The notes beneath the pieces were generated by a model, which saw only the letters and a program-made list of their open reading frames with translations, made no database searches and was not told the origin of the DNA. Below, piece after piece: positions 40,755-49,094 of a stretch of 64,000 nucleotides of DNA. This stretch comes from Blautia hydrogenotrophica DSM 10507. GTDB lineage: Bacteria > Bacillota > Clostridia > Lachnospirales > Lachnospiraceae. The DNA lies in NCBI RefSeq assembly GCF_034356035.1, contig NZ_CP136423.1:2046001-2110000 (forward strand). The letters run 5' to 3'. How positions within the stretch are numbered: position 1 is the first letter of the stretch; each line of letters opens with the position of its first letter. Made by a program: the position numbers and the translations under genes.

Positions 40755-43166
40755 TCAATATAAAAAGTCGATGAATTTCATCCGCAGCTTCTGTCTGATT
40801 CCCACCGTATGTAAAATACGGCTCTGAAGGTCATGGACCACAGCCTCCGTCTCCTGTCGTTCCATGGACGTGATCTCTGCGTCGCTGTAGGCGCTCAGCT
40901 GAATCACATCGATCGCTCTTTGATACCGCTGGGAAAGCTCTTCCCCGAACTTCTCCTCCAAGGTCTCCCGAACCTGGTATCTGGAGCCGTTTCCATCCCA
41001 CAGCTTCACATAGCAGAGCCACCGGACCATATACTGCCCCAGCAGACACACCGCTCTTCGATGGTCCGCCTGCCTGATTTCTCTTAGGTAGGTTCTCAGC
41101 CTCCATCTTCGCACAATCACATAGCCGACCAGTGCCAGCAGCGCCAAGAACACCAGAATCAAAGCACCTGCCAGGAGCCATTTTTTCCAGTCATGGTCTT
41201 TGGACTTTGTCTGCTCCTCCGGCACATCCGGCGTCTTGTCTTGGACATTCTGCGACTGTCCGTCTTCTGCACTTCCTTCCTGTCCTTCATCGCCGATTCC
41301 GCCGTCAGCGACAATCTCATAGTCCGGCCTTTCCATCACATCAAAGTATGGAGGGGTCACTTCCATCGGTACCCAGCCGATTCCGTCCTGATAAATCTCC
41401 ACCCACGCATGGGCCTGCTTGCCGGTGATGCTGATCTCCTCGTAGTCCTCGGTATCTGCCACCAGCTTTGGAGTCACCAGATAACCTTCCACATACCTCG
41501 CTGGGATTCCCAGATAGCGGTACATCATCGTGGCCGCTGTCGCATAGTGCACTGAATAGCCCTGGGAGCGGACTTCCAGCAGATTCTTTAGAAAGTCTCC
41601 AGACTGAAGAGGGGTGATCTTCTCCGAATACTTCAGATTTTTATTCAGATAGGCGGTAATCAGCGTATTCGCCTCCTCATAGGAGGCATGATTCTGTCCG
41701 CTTCTGCGCTCCACATTCAGGTGCGCTCCCAATAGAAGCTCTGTCTCCAGCGGAATCTCCGTATACTGCTCATAGACGAAAGAATTGTAATAGCTCTCAT
41801 CCTCTGTGTAAGTCTTGAATTCCTCGCTGTCTTTTTCGCTGTAAAAACCAGATGCGATCTGCGGGTACTGCTTCACCAGATTTCCCGCTGCCTGATAGGT
41901 GTACACACGACTCCCCATGAATTTCTCTGACTGAAGTCTCTCGTCGCCCACATTCCGTACATCTTCCAGAGATTGTGGCTCTGTCATAAGCTCGTAGGGC
42001 GTGTACAGATATTTGCTGTTCCCATTGACATTCTGCACTGTGACCTGTACGCTCTCCTCCTTCTTGTCCGGGTTCTCCAGCCCATAGAGCGTGGCCATCT
42101 GCGTCAGCCCGTTAAAATCAGTCCTGTGAAGCCAATAGAACAGTTCTCTCTTTTCATACAGCTCTTTTCCCTCGGTCTCTTCCCATCCGGTGGACGTGTA
42201 TGTACTGCCAATAAAACCTCTCAGATACATGGATGTGGGTTCATCCATCACCACTTTCAGAGCTTCTTTATCCGTCAGCTTCAGGTCGCCTAACTTATCA
42301 AACTGCCCCTGGTTAAAGGAGCTGACCGGCTCTTTTTCATAGCGCAGCTCCTGTATGGTAGCCTGCACCTTCTCCTGGAGCCCTGACACGAAGCCCAGCT
42401 TTTGGTATCCGGATTTTGATACGGCCACCTGCAATAGAACTGCCGCCCCGACAAAGAATACCGCTGTCCACACAGCCACCTGCAAAAAGGCCCCACTGCT
42501 TCCCACAGTGGCGTTGGTTTTTTGTCTGGAACCTCTCAGGAAGGAGGTATTCATCGTCAAAATGGCCCCCAGTAGCAGGATTAAGATGGGCCAACTCTTC
42601 GCTCCCATCCCGCAGACCAGCGCCAATATTCCCACCGGCAAAAGCAGCAGAAACAACACGCCATTTTTCTTGCTCTCCGTTACGCTATAACAGACAGCCG
42701 CCAGAAAAATCCCACAGATACCGGTAAACAGCTGATAACAAAGCGGCTGTACATCCGTGGCGGCCGACACCTGATAACCCTCCAGCAGAATTTCCGTGTG
42801 CTGGCCCAGAGCCTTCGTCGCATCGTTGCAGGCCAACAGGAGGCCCTGGTAGACCGGCGTCTGTTTTCCCAGTATCAGCCCCAGGGTCACCAGAAACAAG
42901 ACCCCGGTGATCACGTATCCGCACTTTCGTATCCTTCCGCCCGCCAAAAGCAAAAGAAGCAAAACCACGCCCGGCAGCACCGCCCACCAGGTATAGCTGG
43001 GAAGTTCAAACACAGACAGCAGGGACCAGGCCGCTCCCAGATACAAAAGCAATACCGGAGCCGACAGATTGACTGCTGTCCATATTCGGTTCTTCCCTGC
43101 CGTATGTTCTCTGACAGAGATATGCAGTCCGGAATTTCTTTCTCTCTTTTGTCTCGTCTTACTCAT
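40755..43166 (-). CDS. Transglutaminase-like membrane protein (TgpA/DUF3488-DUF4129 type) with Cys-to-Ser active site
   Basis: An 803-aa protein with an N-terminal block of about six membrane helices (about 30-215), an extracytoplasmic transglutaminase-like domain (about 440-610), one further helix (about 672-695) and a cytoplasmic DUF4129-like tail. In the core, HAWVEIY (His) and WVPMEVTPP are present. The nucleophile position, usually Cys in G(F/Y)C..(H/Y)(F/Y)A, reads GYSVHYA. The serine is codon TCA at 41553-41555, Ser538. A catalytic role as a normal transglutaminase or protease is therefore doubtful. It follows DUF58 by 14 bp in the usual MoxR-DUF58-transglutaminase order. Confidence 0.85.
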   Translation of the reverse strand: MSKTRQKRERNSGLHISVREHTAGKNRIWTAVNLSAPVLLLYLGAAWSLLSVFELPSYTWWAVLPGVVLLLLLLAGGRIRKCGYVITGVLFLVTLGLILGKQTPVYQGLLLACNDATKALGQHTEILLEGYQVSAATDVQPLCYQLFTGICGIFLAAVCYSVTESKKNGVLFLLLLPVGILALVCGMGAKSWPILILLLGAILTMNTSFLRGSRQKTNATVGSSGAFLQVAVWTAVFFVGAAVLLQVAVSKSGYQKLGFVSGLQEKVQATIQELRYEKEPVSSFNQGQFDKLGDLKLTDKEALKVVMDEPTSMYLRGFIGSTYTSTGWEETEGKELYEKRELFYWLHRTDFNGLTQMATLYGLENPDKKEESVQVTVQNVNGNSKYLYTPYELMTEPQSLEDVRNVGDERLQSEKFMGSRVYTYQAAGNLVKQYPQIASGFYSEKDSEEFKTYTEDESYYNSFVYEQYTEIPLETELLLGAHLNVERRSGQNHASYEEANTLITAYLNKNLKYSEKITPLQSGDFLKNLLEVRSQGYSVHYATAATMMYRYLGIPARYVEGYLVTPKLVADTEDYEEISITGKQAHAWVEIYQDGIGWVPMEVTPPYFDVMERPDYEIVADGGIGDEGQEGSAEDGQSQNVQDKTPDVPEEQTKSKDHDWKKWLLAGALILVFLALLALVGYVIVRRWRLRTYLREIRQADHRRAVCLLGQYMVRWLCYVKLWDGNGSRYQVRETLEEKFGEELSQRYQRAIDVIQLSAYSDAEITSMERQETEAVVHDLQSRILHTVGIRQKLRMKFIDFLY

Positions 43167-43180
43167 AGTATTTTATCCCT

Positions 43181-44347
43181 TTAGACAAGCAGCTGATACA
43201 GTGACTCTTCCATGGTATCTGGAGAGAACACCGTATACTCGCCTGCCGTATTTTCCTTTCCATCTTTGCCCTCACGGCAGTGAAGCACACAGACCGAACA
43301 GAATTCCATCATTCTCTTTAACTCTTCCCCTGGCTCCTGTGCCGTCACATAGACGATATGGGCAAAGGGTTTCTCGATATATTCCCTCAGATAATAGTGC
43401 AGACTGCTGTAATCATTTCTGCCCGAAGCCAGCGCCAGCAGCCCGCCGATCATCCCTGTCAGATCGTCCTCTGAGGCAACATTCTCACAGCAAAACCGCT
43501 CCTTCTCCTGGTCATACCAGCCCAGCGCGTGAACATGGCCGCCTCCTGCCAAGGCCTGTGACACCGACAGAAACGCCTCCATCATCGCGCTGCGCACCCG
43601 GGCGGACTCCCGGCGTTTCCCCAAAATTGCAGTCTCATAGATCAGCAGAATGGAATTCTCGATGGGAAGACTCAGCTCTTTCACATAGAGATCATCCATC
43701 TTTCCCGAGAGTTTCCAGTGAATATTTTTCAGGCTGTCCCCGGGCAGATACTCCCGGACGCCGAAAATCTCACTGGGATCGTCGCCTCTTTTCACACTGG
43801 AATAAGTCACACTCTCCCAGTTTGCCGTATCGCTGTCGGTGACTGTCACCTCCATCTGAATGATATCTGGTAGAATTACCACGTGACTCTTCTCCCCTGG
43901 CCTGAGCACAACCTTCCAAAGACCGAAGACATCACTACAGCTGATGGTCTCCAGAACGACCCGGATATTTCCGCAGTACTCACTGGACAGCCCCCACTCC
44001 AGCTGCTGGGTCTTCTTCGCTGAGACCGAACAGTACACGTCCTGTCTCGCTTTCTCCCCCGTCAGACGGTTCTGAAACACCAGATGACAGCCCAGTCTGG
44101 GGAGAGGCAAGAATCCATGGTTTTCCACGCAGAGACTTCCCTTCGCCTCCTGCCCCTTCCCGGCGATGTCCTTGATCTGAAAATAACAGTGAATCTGTCT
44201 TTTCTCCGTCAGCAGCCAAAGTCCGCTGACGAGAGGCAAAATCACACTGACTGCAACCAGAAAACAGGCAATCCAGGAATCTGACCACAGATACAGAAGC
44301 AGCGAGGCCAAAAGCCAGACGATATAATAGACTCTGGATTTTATCAT
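43181..44347 (-). CDS. DUF58 domain protein
   Basis: A 388-aa protein with two N-terminal membrane helices (about 6-45) and the DUF58 signature REYLPGDSLKNIHWKLSGK near 205-223, followed by a vWA-like region. DUF58 proteins are nearly always encoded beside a MoxR AAA+ ATPase and often a transglutaminase-like protein, and are thought to work with the ATPase in assembling or remodelling envelope complexes. Here the gene lies 12 bp after moxR and 14 bp before the transglutaminase gene, in the B12-riboswitch operon. Confidence 0.86.
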   Translation of the reverse strand: MIKSRVYYIVWLLASLLLYLWSDSWIACFLVAVSVILPLVSGLWLLTEKRQIHCYFQIKDIAGKGQEAKGSLCVENHGFLPLPRLGCHLVFQNRLTGEKARQDVYCSVSAKKTQQLEWGLSSEYCGNIRVVLETISCSDVFGLWKVVLRPGEKSHVVILPDIIQMEVTVTDSDTANWESVTYSSVKRGDDPSEIFGVREYLPGDSLKNIHWKLSGKMDDLYVKELSLPIENSILLIYETAILGKRRESARVRSAMMEAFLSVSQALAGGGHVHALGWYDQEKERFCCENVASEDDLTGMIGGLLALASGRNDYSSLHYYLREYIEKPFAHIVYVTAQEPGEELKRMMEFCSVCVLHCREGKDGKENTAGEYTVFSPDTMEESLYQLLV

Positions 44348-44359
44348 CCTCGTTCCTCC

Positions 44360-45289
44360 CTACACAAGCTCAGCCGCCTTCGTCTCTCTCACGATCTCGC
44401 CGATGATCTCCTCTGCGCTGGTATTCGATACCTTTGCACGGGGATGCAGAATCACCCGGTGCGCACAGACACTGACGAAGATCTCCATTACGTCCTCTGG
44501 AACCACATAGTCCCGCCCTTTCACGTAGGCGGCCGCCTTCGCCATATTGTTCACAGCCAACGCACCTCGCGGGCTCACACCCAGGGAAATCAACTCATGG
44601 GTCCTGGTCTTCTCCACGAGAGCGGTGATATATCTCAGGATGTTTTCTTTCACCGTCACCTGAATCACTTCTTGCTGCATATTCAACACTTCTTCTTTGG
44701 ATACCACTTCATGAATTGAGTCTAGAGGCTGCTCTGTCTGACGGTCCTTCAGAATATTGACCTGACTCTCGAAGTCTGGATACCCCATGCTGAGCTTCAC
44801 CATAAAGCGGTCCAGCTGGGACTGGGGCAGCATCTGTGTGCCCGCCGAGCCGAAGGGATTCTGGGTGGACAGCACGGTAAACGGCTGCGGAACCGGATAG
44901 GTCTTTCCGTCCACGGTCACGCTGCCCTCCTCCATGACTTCCAAAAGAGCCGCCTGGGTTTTGCTGGATGTACGGTTGATCTCGTCCGCCAGCAGCAGGT
45001 TGCACATCACGGCTCCTTCTTTGTAGACGAAGCTGTCCGTCTTCTTGTCATAGATGGAAAAACCCACCACATCCGAAGGAATGACGTCCGGTGTGAACTG
45101 GATTCTCTTATATTCCATCCCCAGTGCCTTGCTGAACGCCAGGGCCAGAGTGGTCTTTCCCACTCCTGGGATGTCTTCCAGCAGAATGTGTCCCTTTGCC
45201 AAGATCGCCATCAATACATTTTTGATGACATCCTCTTTCCCTACGATTACCTTCTGTACTTCCTGTACCAAGTTTTCCGTTAAATTCAT
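44360..45289 (-). CDS. MoxR-family AAA+ ATPase
   Basis: A 309-aa ATPase with Walker A GVGKTTLALAFSKALG near 40-55, Walker B LLADEINRTSSKTQAALLEVM near 105-125, sensor 1 STQNPFGSAGTQMLPQSQLD near 140-160, and the C-terminal lid with GVSPRGAL. The MoxR family acts as chaperone-like ATPases that insert cofactors or metals or assemble membrane complexes (MoxR itself supports methanol dehydrogenase). It lies 11 bp after the ECF S-component gene, which ties it to the transporter. Whether it matures the corrinoid system is inference. Confidence 0.92.
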   Translation of the reverse strand: MNLTENLVQEVQKVIVGKEDVIKNVLMAILAKGHILLEDIPGVGKTTLALAFSKALGMEYKRIQFTPDVIPSDVVGFSIYDKKTDSFVYKEGAVMCNLLLADEINRTSSKTQAALLEVMEEGSVTVDGKTYPVPQPFTVLSTQNPFGSAGTQMLPQSQLDRFMVKLSMGYPDFESQVNILKDRQTEQPLDSIHEVVSKEEVLNMQQEVIQVTVKENILRYITALVEKTRTHELISLGVSPRGALAVNNMAKAAAYVKGRDYVVPEDVMEIFVSVCAHRVILHPRAKVSNTSAEEIIGEIVRETKAAELV

Positions 45290-45300
45290 TTTTTCACTCC

Positions 45301-45993
45301 TTATTCATCAAAAATACCGTGCTTTACGCGAACCCGTTCCAGTTTTCGCCCGATCGGCCCCGCCGCCAGCAGCAGAAACACCACATTTGCAGTCATATAC
45401 TCTATCGTCACCGGGGCAGCTCTGAGCATCGCCGCCAGATAAAGCCACAGGTTAAAGGTTCCGTCCATGGACAGAACAGTCCAGACATCCATCAAGGCGG
45501 AGTAGAGAAATCCTGTAAAAATCCCGTATACGATCAGTGCCGGTTTTCTCTTCAGCACGTTTCTCATCACGGGAAGGCCGGCAATCATGCCGATGATTCC
45601 CCAAGCAAACATCTGAAAGGGGGTCCAGGGTCCCTGACCGAAAAACATATTCGAGATGATGGCTGTCAGAGAACCCACCAGAAATCCTGCCTCCGCTCCC
45701 ATATACATCCCAGAGAGAATCACGATGGCTGTCACTGGTTTAAAACCCGGCAGCATGGCAAAGATAAAACGCCCAGCCACGGCCAGAGCCGTCATGACGG
45801 CCAGCAGCACCATCCGGCGGATACTGCCCTCCCGTTTTTCATAGGCATAATAAAAAGGCACACAGGCGGACAGGGCCATGAGTACAGAGATCAGGTTGTA
45901 TCTCCGGTCCTGAAACAGCCGGATTCCCAGCCAGATCAGCCCCAACGCCAGCAGCACCAAAAGTATATTTGTCATCACTCTCCGTCTGCTCAT
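45301..45993 (-). CDS. ECF transporter S component, probably corrinoid-specific
   Basis: A 230-aa membrane protein. After two extra N-terminal helices (about 8-24 and 33-50) it has the six-helix S-component core: MTALAVAGRFIFAMLPGFKP near 68-87, VILSGMYMGAEAGFLVGSLT near 92-111, and FGQGPWTPFQMFAWG near 118-132. S components bind a vitamin and dock on EcfT with the ATPases. Specificity is inferred as cobalamin or another corrinoid, because the whole operon follows a cobalamin riboswitch and encodes transcobalamin-like proteins. The start overlaps the ATPase stop by 4 nt. The protein is not close enough to BioY, RibU or ThiT motifs to suggest those substrates. Confidence 0.85.
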   Translation of the reverse strand: MSRRRVMTNILLVLLALGLIWLGIRLFQDRRYNLISVLMALSACVPFYYAYEKREGSIRRMVLLAVMTALAVAGRFIFAMLPGFKPVTAIVILSGMYMGAEAGFLVGSLTAIISNMFFGQGPWTPFQMFAWGIIGMIAGLPVMRNVLKRKPALIVYGIFTGFLYSALMDVWTVLSMDGTFNLWLYLAAMLRAAPVTIEYMTANVVFLLLAAGPIGRKLERVRVKHGIFDE

Positions 45994-47678
45994 AGCTTCT
46001 TTCTCCCATTCTCCTTACAGAGACCGACCACATCCTCACAGGTCACGACGCCATCGTACATTTGTCTGGCAATTCGATTTGCCGCCGTCGTATAAAAACT
46101 ATTGTCGCAGAAGAATTCTTCCGGGGGGTCCACAGAAGTCAGCTCCCGGTCAAAGAACATTGCGCAGCGATTGGAGACGGAAGCTGCAAACTCCACATCG
46201 TGGGTCACCATCAGGATGGTGATTCCCTCCGACTGCAGCCGTCTCATCAGCTCCATCAACCGGAATTTTGAGTAGGCGTCGATTCCCTTCGTCGGTTCAT
46301 CCAGCAGCAGGAGCTTAGGCTGAAGGAGAAGAATCTTACCAAGGGCCGCCTTTTGCTGCTGTCCGCCGCTCAGATCATAGGGATGCTGGTCCAGCAATTC
46401 TTCGATCTTTAGAAGCTTCGCAATCCTGGCGATCTTTTCTTCCATCTCCTGCTCTGTGTCTCCCATGACTTTTTTCAGCTCATGGTAGTCCTCCCGCACC
46501 GTCTCCCTCAGAAAGACAGACTGTGGATTCTGGGGGAGCAGCCCCAACGTGCCCCGATACAGTTCATTTCCTTTGTAGGATTTTATCTTTTTTCCAAAGA
46601 CTCGGATTTTTCCCCGGTATGCCCGGTTCAGGCCGGCTATCACGCTCAGGAGCGTCGTCTTGCCGGAACCATTGCCGCCCAGGATGCTGACGATCTCTCC
46701 CTTTTTGATCTCCAGCTTCACCCCTTCTAGAATGTCCGGCGTCTCTCTCTCATAGCGGAACCACACATTTTTCAAAAGCAGCGCAGTCTCCTCTCCTGGC
46801 ATGAGCTGCTGAGCCGCTTCCTTCTTCTGCCGCACCTGATTGGTGAAATAGGCGTCCAGAAATTCTCTCCCCTCCCGCACCGTCAGGGGACATTCCGCCT
46901 CCGGCACGTCCAGCGCATTGTATATGCGCACCGCACTGGGCAGACCCACCAGCATTTTGTGGTTCTCCCGAATTTCCCGCAGACGCTTTCCCACAGTCCG
47001 CGGAACATCCCACAGAAGCATCTTTCCCTCTTCCATGACCCCTGCCTTGTCCGCAGCAGGAAATACTTCTTCCAGACGGTGCTCTGTCATCAGAATCGTC
47101 GTCCCCAACTCCCGGTTCAGCTTCACCAACGTACCAATGAAATCGGAAGCCGCTATGGGGTCCAGCTGAGAGGTCGGTTCGTCCAGAATCAGCAGTTTCG
47201 GCTGCATAGCCATGATGGAGGCCAGGTTTAGAAGCTGCTTCTGTCCGCCAGACAGATGGTGAGTCTCCTTTCGGAACCATTCGTCGATGCCGAAAAAACA
47301 GGCCATCTCCCCAACTCTCCGGCGTATCTTTTGCTGGGGAAGCCCCATATTTTCCAGGCCAAAGGCCAATTCATGCCACACTTTATCCATCACAATCTGA
47401 TTCTCTGGGTTCTGCATCACAAAACCAATCTCGCAGGCCGCCGTGCGTTCGTCCAGCTCCTGCTGAGGACATCCCAGATAGGAAATTTCACCGGTTCTCT
47501 CCCCGTGAGGTGCGAGTTCTCTCTTTAGCAGACGCAAAAGCGTCGTCTTTCCGCAACCGGACTCTCCGCACAGTACCACGAATTCTCCGCTGTTAACTGT
47601 AAAAGACACCTGCCGCAAAGCCGGTTTGTCCTGTCCTGGATACGTAAAACTCAGATTTTCGACTTTAAGTAATTCCAT
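45990..47678 (-). CDS. ECF transporter fused double ATPase (EcfA-EcfA')
   Basis: A 562-aa protein with two complete ABC ATPase domains in one chain. The first has Walker A GESGCGKTTLL near 37-47, signature HLSGGQKQ near 144 and LLILDEPTSQLDP. The second has GGNGSGKTTLL near 333, DLSGGQQQ near 438 and LLLLDEPTKGID. It would power the ECF energy-coupling module with the adjacent EcfT. The fusion replaces the usual EcfA1/EcfA2 pair. It starts 28 nt inside the end of the EcfT gene with a good AAAGGAG site. Confidence 0.93.
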   Translation of the reverse strand: MELLKVENLSFTYPGQDKPALRQVSFTVNSGEFVVLCGESGCGKTTLLRLLKRELAPHGERTGEISYLGCPQQELDERTAACEIGFVMQNPENQIVMDKVWHELAFGLENMGLPQQKIRRRVGEMACFFGIDEWFRKETHHLSGGQKQLLNLASIMAMQPKLLILDEPTSQLDPIAASDFIGTLVKLNRELGTTILMTEHRLEEVFPAADKAGVMEEGKMLLWDVPRTVGKRLREIRENHKMLVGLPSAVRIYNALDVPEAECPLTVREGREFLDAYFTNQVRQKKEAAQQLMPGEETALLLKNVWFRYERETPDILEGVKLEIKKGEIVSILGGNGSGKTTLLSVIAGLNRAYRGKIRVFGKKIKSYKGNELYRGTLGLLPQNPQSVFLRETVREDYHELKKVMGDTEQEMEEKIARIAKLLKIEELLDQHPYDLSGGQQQKAALGKILLLQPKLLLLDEPTKGIDAYSKFRLMELMRRLQSEGITILMVTHDVEFAASVSNRCAMFFDRELTSVDPPEEFFCDNSFYTTAANRIARQMYDGVVTCEDVVGLCKENGRKKL

Positions 47679-48532
47679 TGAAGCTTCTCCTTTATCTCCA
47701 ACAGGGTCGGAAGTGTCATAAACACGAGAACACAGCCGTACAGACAGACCGCCCTGACTGTTTTCGGAATTTCATCCATAACCGGATAAAAATAAAAATC
47801 AAACTGTCCGCAAAAAAATCCTGCCATGATGAAAATTCCCAGTAATAAAATAACACCCAGCAGGACACCATCTCGTTTTCGGAACTGAAACATGGAAAAA
47901 TTCACTCTCCCCGGCAAACCATAGCCTCTGGCTTTCATGGCGTCTGCCGTGTCCAGAGAATTCTCAATGGACCAGGACAGCAGGCTGTCAAACAGTCGCA
48001 TTCCTCCTAGCACACGGTCTGTCCGGCTCTCCGTGGAATACAGCCCCATGGCTTTCTGCGTCTTGCTGATCGCCCCAATCTGCCTCCTGAACAAAGGGAT
48101 GAACCTGAGTGCCATGGACAAAACCAGGGACAATCTAGGAGTGACCTTTCCGAACAGATAGATAAATTTATCAGAAGTCATAATCTCATTGTAATTTTTA
48201 CACCAGAACATGACGGCGATAATCATCACAGCCACGATCATTCCATAGAAGAAAGCCTCCAGTGTAATGGGATTGTCATTCATAAAAAACAAAATCGTCT
48301 CACCATTGTGGACGAACAGCGGATTTACCACCGCCAGCAGCAGAAACAGAAAAAAATAGTAAGCCAGGTTCCGCGCCAGTTCCCGCAGCGGTTTCAGCAT
48401 CCCAAAAAAGAAGATGCCTCCCGCCAGAATACAGACCAGGACCACCGGCTGAACACTGAACATGGCGAACAGCAGAACCATCATATAATACAGAAATAAA
48501 ACGCCCGGATGATAGCTCCCAAAGTTACTCAT
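47651..48532 (-). CDS. ECF transporter transmembrane component EcfT
   Basis: A 293-aa protein with about five or six membrane helices and the two cytoplasmic coupling motifs of EcfT: SMALRFIPLFRRQ near 148-160 and AMKARGYG near 202-209, which dock on the two ATPase domains. I place the start at 48532 (MSNFGSYHPG), where the ATG overlaps the preceding DUF4430 stop by 8 nt, rather than at a codon 13 residues upstream. It completes the energy-coupling module with the fused ATPase. Confidence 0.92.
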   Translation of the reverse strand: MSNFGSYHPGVLFLYYMMVLLFAMFSVQPVVLVCILAGGIFFFGMLKPLRELARNLAYYFFLFLLLAVVNPLFVHNGETILFFMNDNPITLEAFFYGMIVAVMIIAVMFWCKNYNEIMTSDKFIYLFGKVTPRLSLVLSMALRFIPLFRRQIGAISKTQKAMGLYSTESRTDRVLGGMRLFDSLLSWSIENSLDTADAMKARGYGLPGRVNFSMFQFRKRDGVLLGVILLLGIFIMAGFFCGQFDFYFYPVMDEIPKTVRAVCLYGCVLVFMTLPTLLEIKEKLQWNYLKSKI

Positions 48533-49094
48533 CTTTTTCCTCCTTCTGCTCCGTAAAAGAGCCTCCCACATCCCGTCCCAGGTCGCAGGTATAGACCATC
48601 TCGATCTCGTCCCCGTCTTTTAGATGGTATCTGCTGACTCCATAGCCCGGAAATTCTCCGTTCACCCGATACATCCATCCGCTCAGAGGGCCGCAGGAAA
48701 ACTCATACAGATAGTTGATTCCCTGGATATAGGCGCTTCCGTAAGCATTGTCCTTCGCCCCCTGATATTCCATCTGGATTTTCTCGTTGCGCACAGCCCG
48801 GTTCAGGATGTCAAAGACAGAATCTCCTTTTCTCAGCACATACTGTGTAGGCTCTAAAATCACGCCGTCCTTTGGCACATATTTCTCATCCTGCAGTTCA
48901 GGATCTAGATCTTCATAATTGTCCAAGATCGTGTCACAGTTGATGGAGAGCGTCACCGTCTCCGAATCCTCTGTGATGTCATCGGCATGGGTCAGGTAAT
49001 AGTCTTCCACCGACTGAATCTTGACTCCTCGGAACAGGACGACGGCCAGCAAGACCGCAAATGCCAGCACCAGCAGATCTTTCTTCACCGTCAT
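48525..49094 (-). CDS. Small membrane-anchored DUF4430 (transcobalamin beta-domain-like) protein
   Basis: A 189-aa protein: one N-terminal membrane helix (about 6-24), then essentially a single DUF4430 domain. Motifs are LRKGDSVFDILNRAV near 97-111, PLSGWMYRVNGEFPGYGV near 146-163, LKDGDEIEMVYT and GRDVGGS. DUF4430 is related to the C-terminal beta domain that caps cobalamin in transcobalamin and intrinsic factor. The position between a barrel protein and EcfT, with overlaps on both sides (4 and 8 nt), suggests it hands ligand to the ECF importer on the outer face of the membrane. B12 binding is inferred. Confidence 0.86.
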   Translation of the reverse strand: MTVKKDLLVLAFAVLLAVVLFRGVKIQSVEDYYLTHADDITEDSETVTLSINCDTILDNYEDLDPELQDEKYVPKDGVILEPTQYVLRKGDSVFDILNRAVRNEKIQMEYQGAKDNAYGSAYIQGINYLYEFSCGPLSGWMYRVNGEFPGYGVSRYHLKDGDEIEMVYTCDLGRDVGGSFTEQKEEKDE

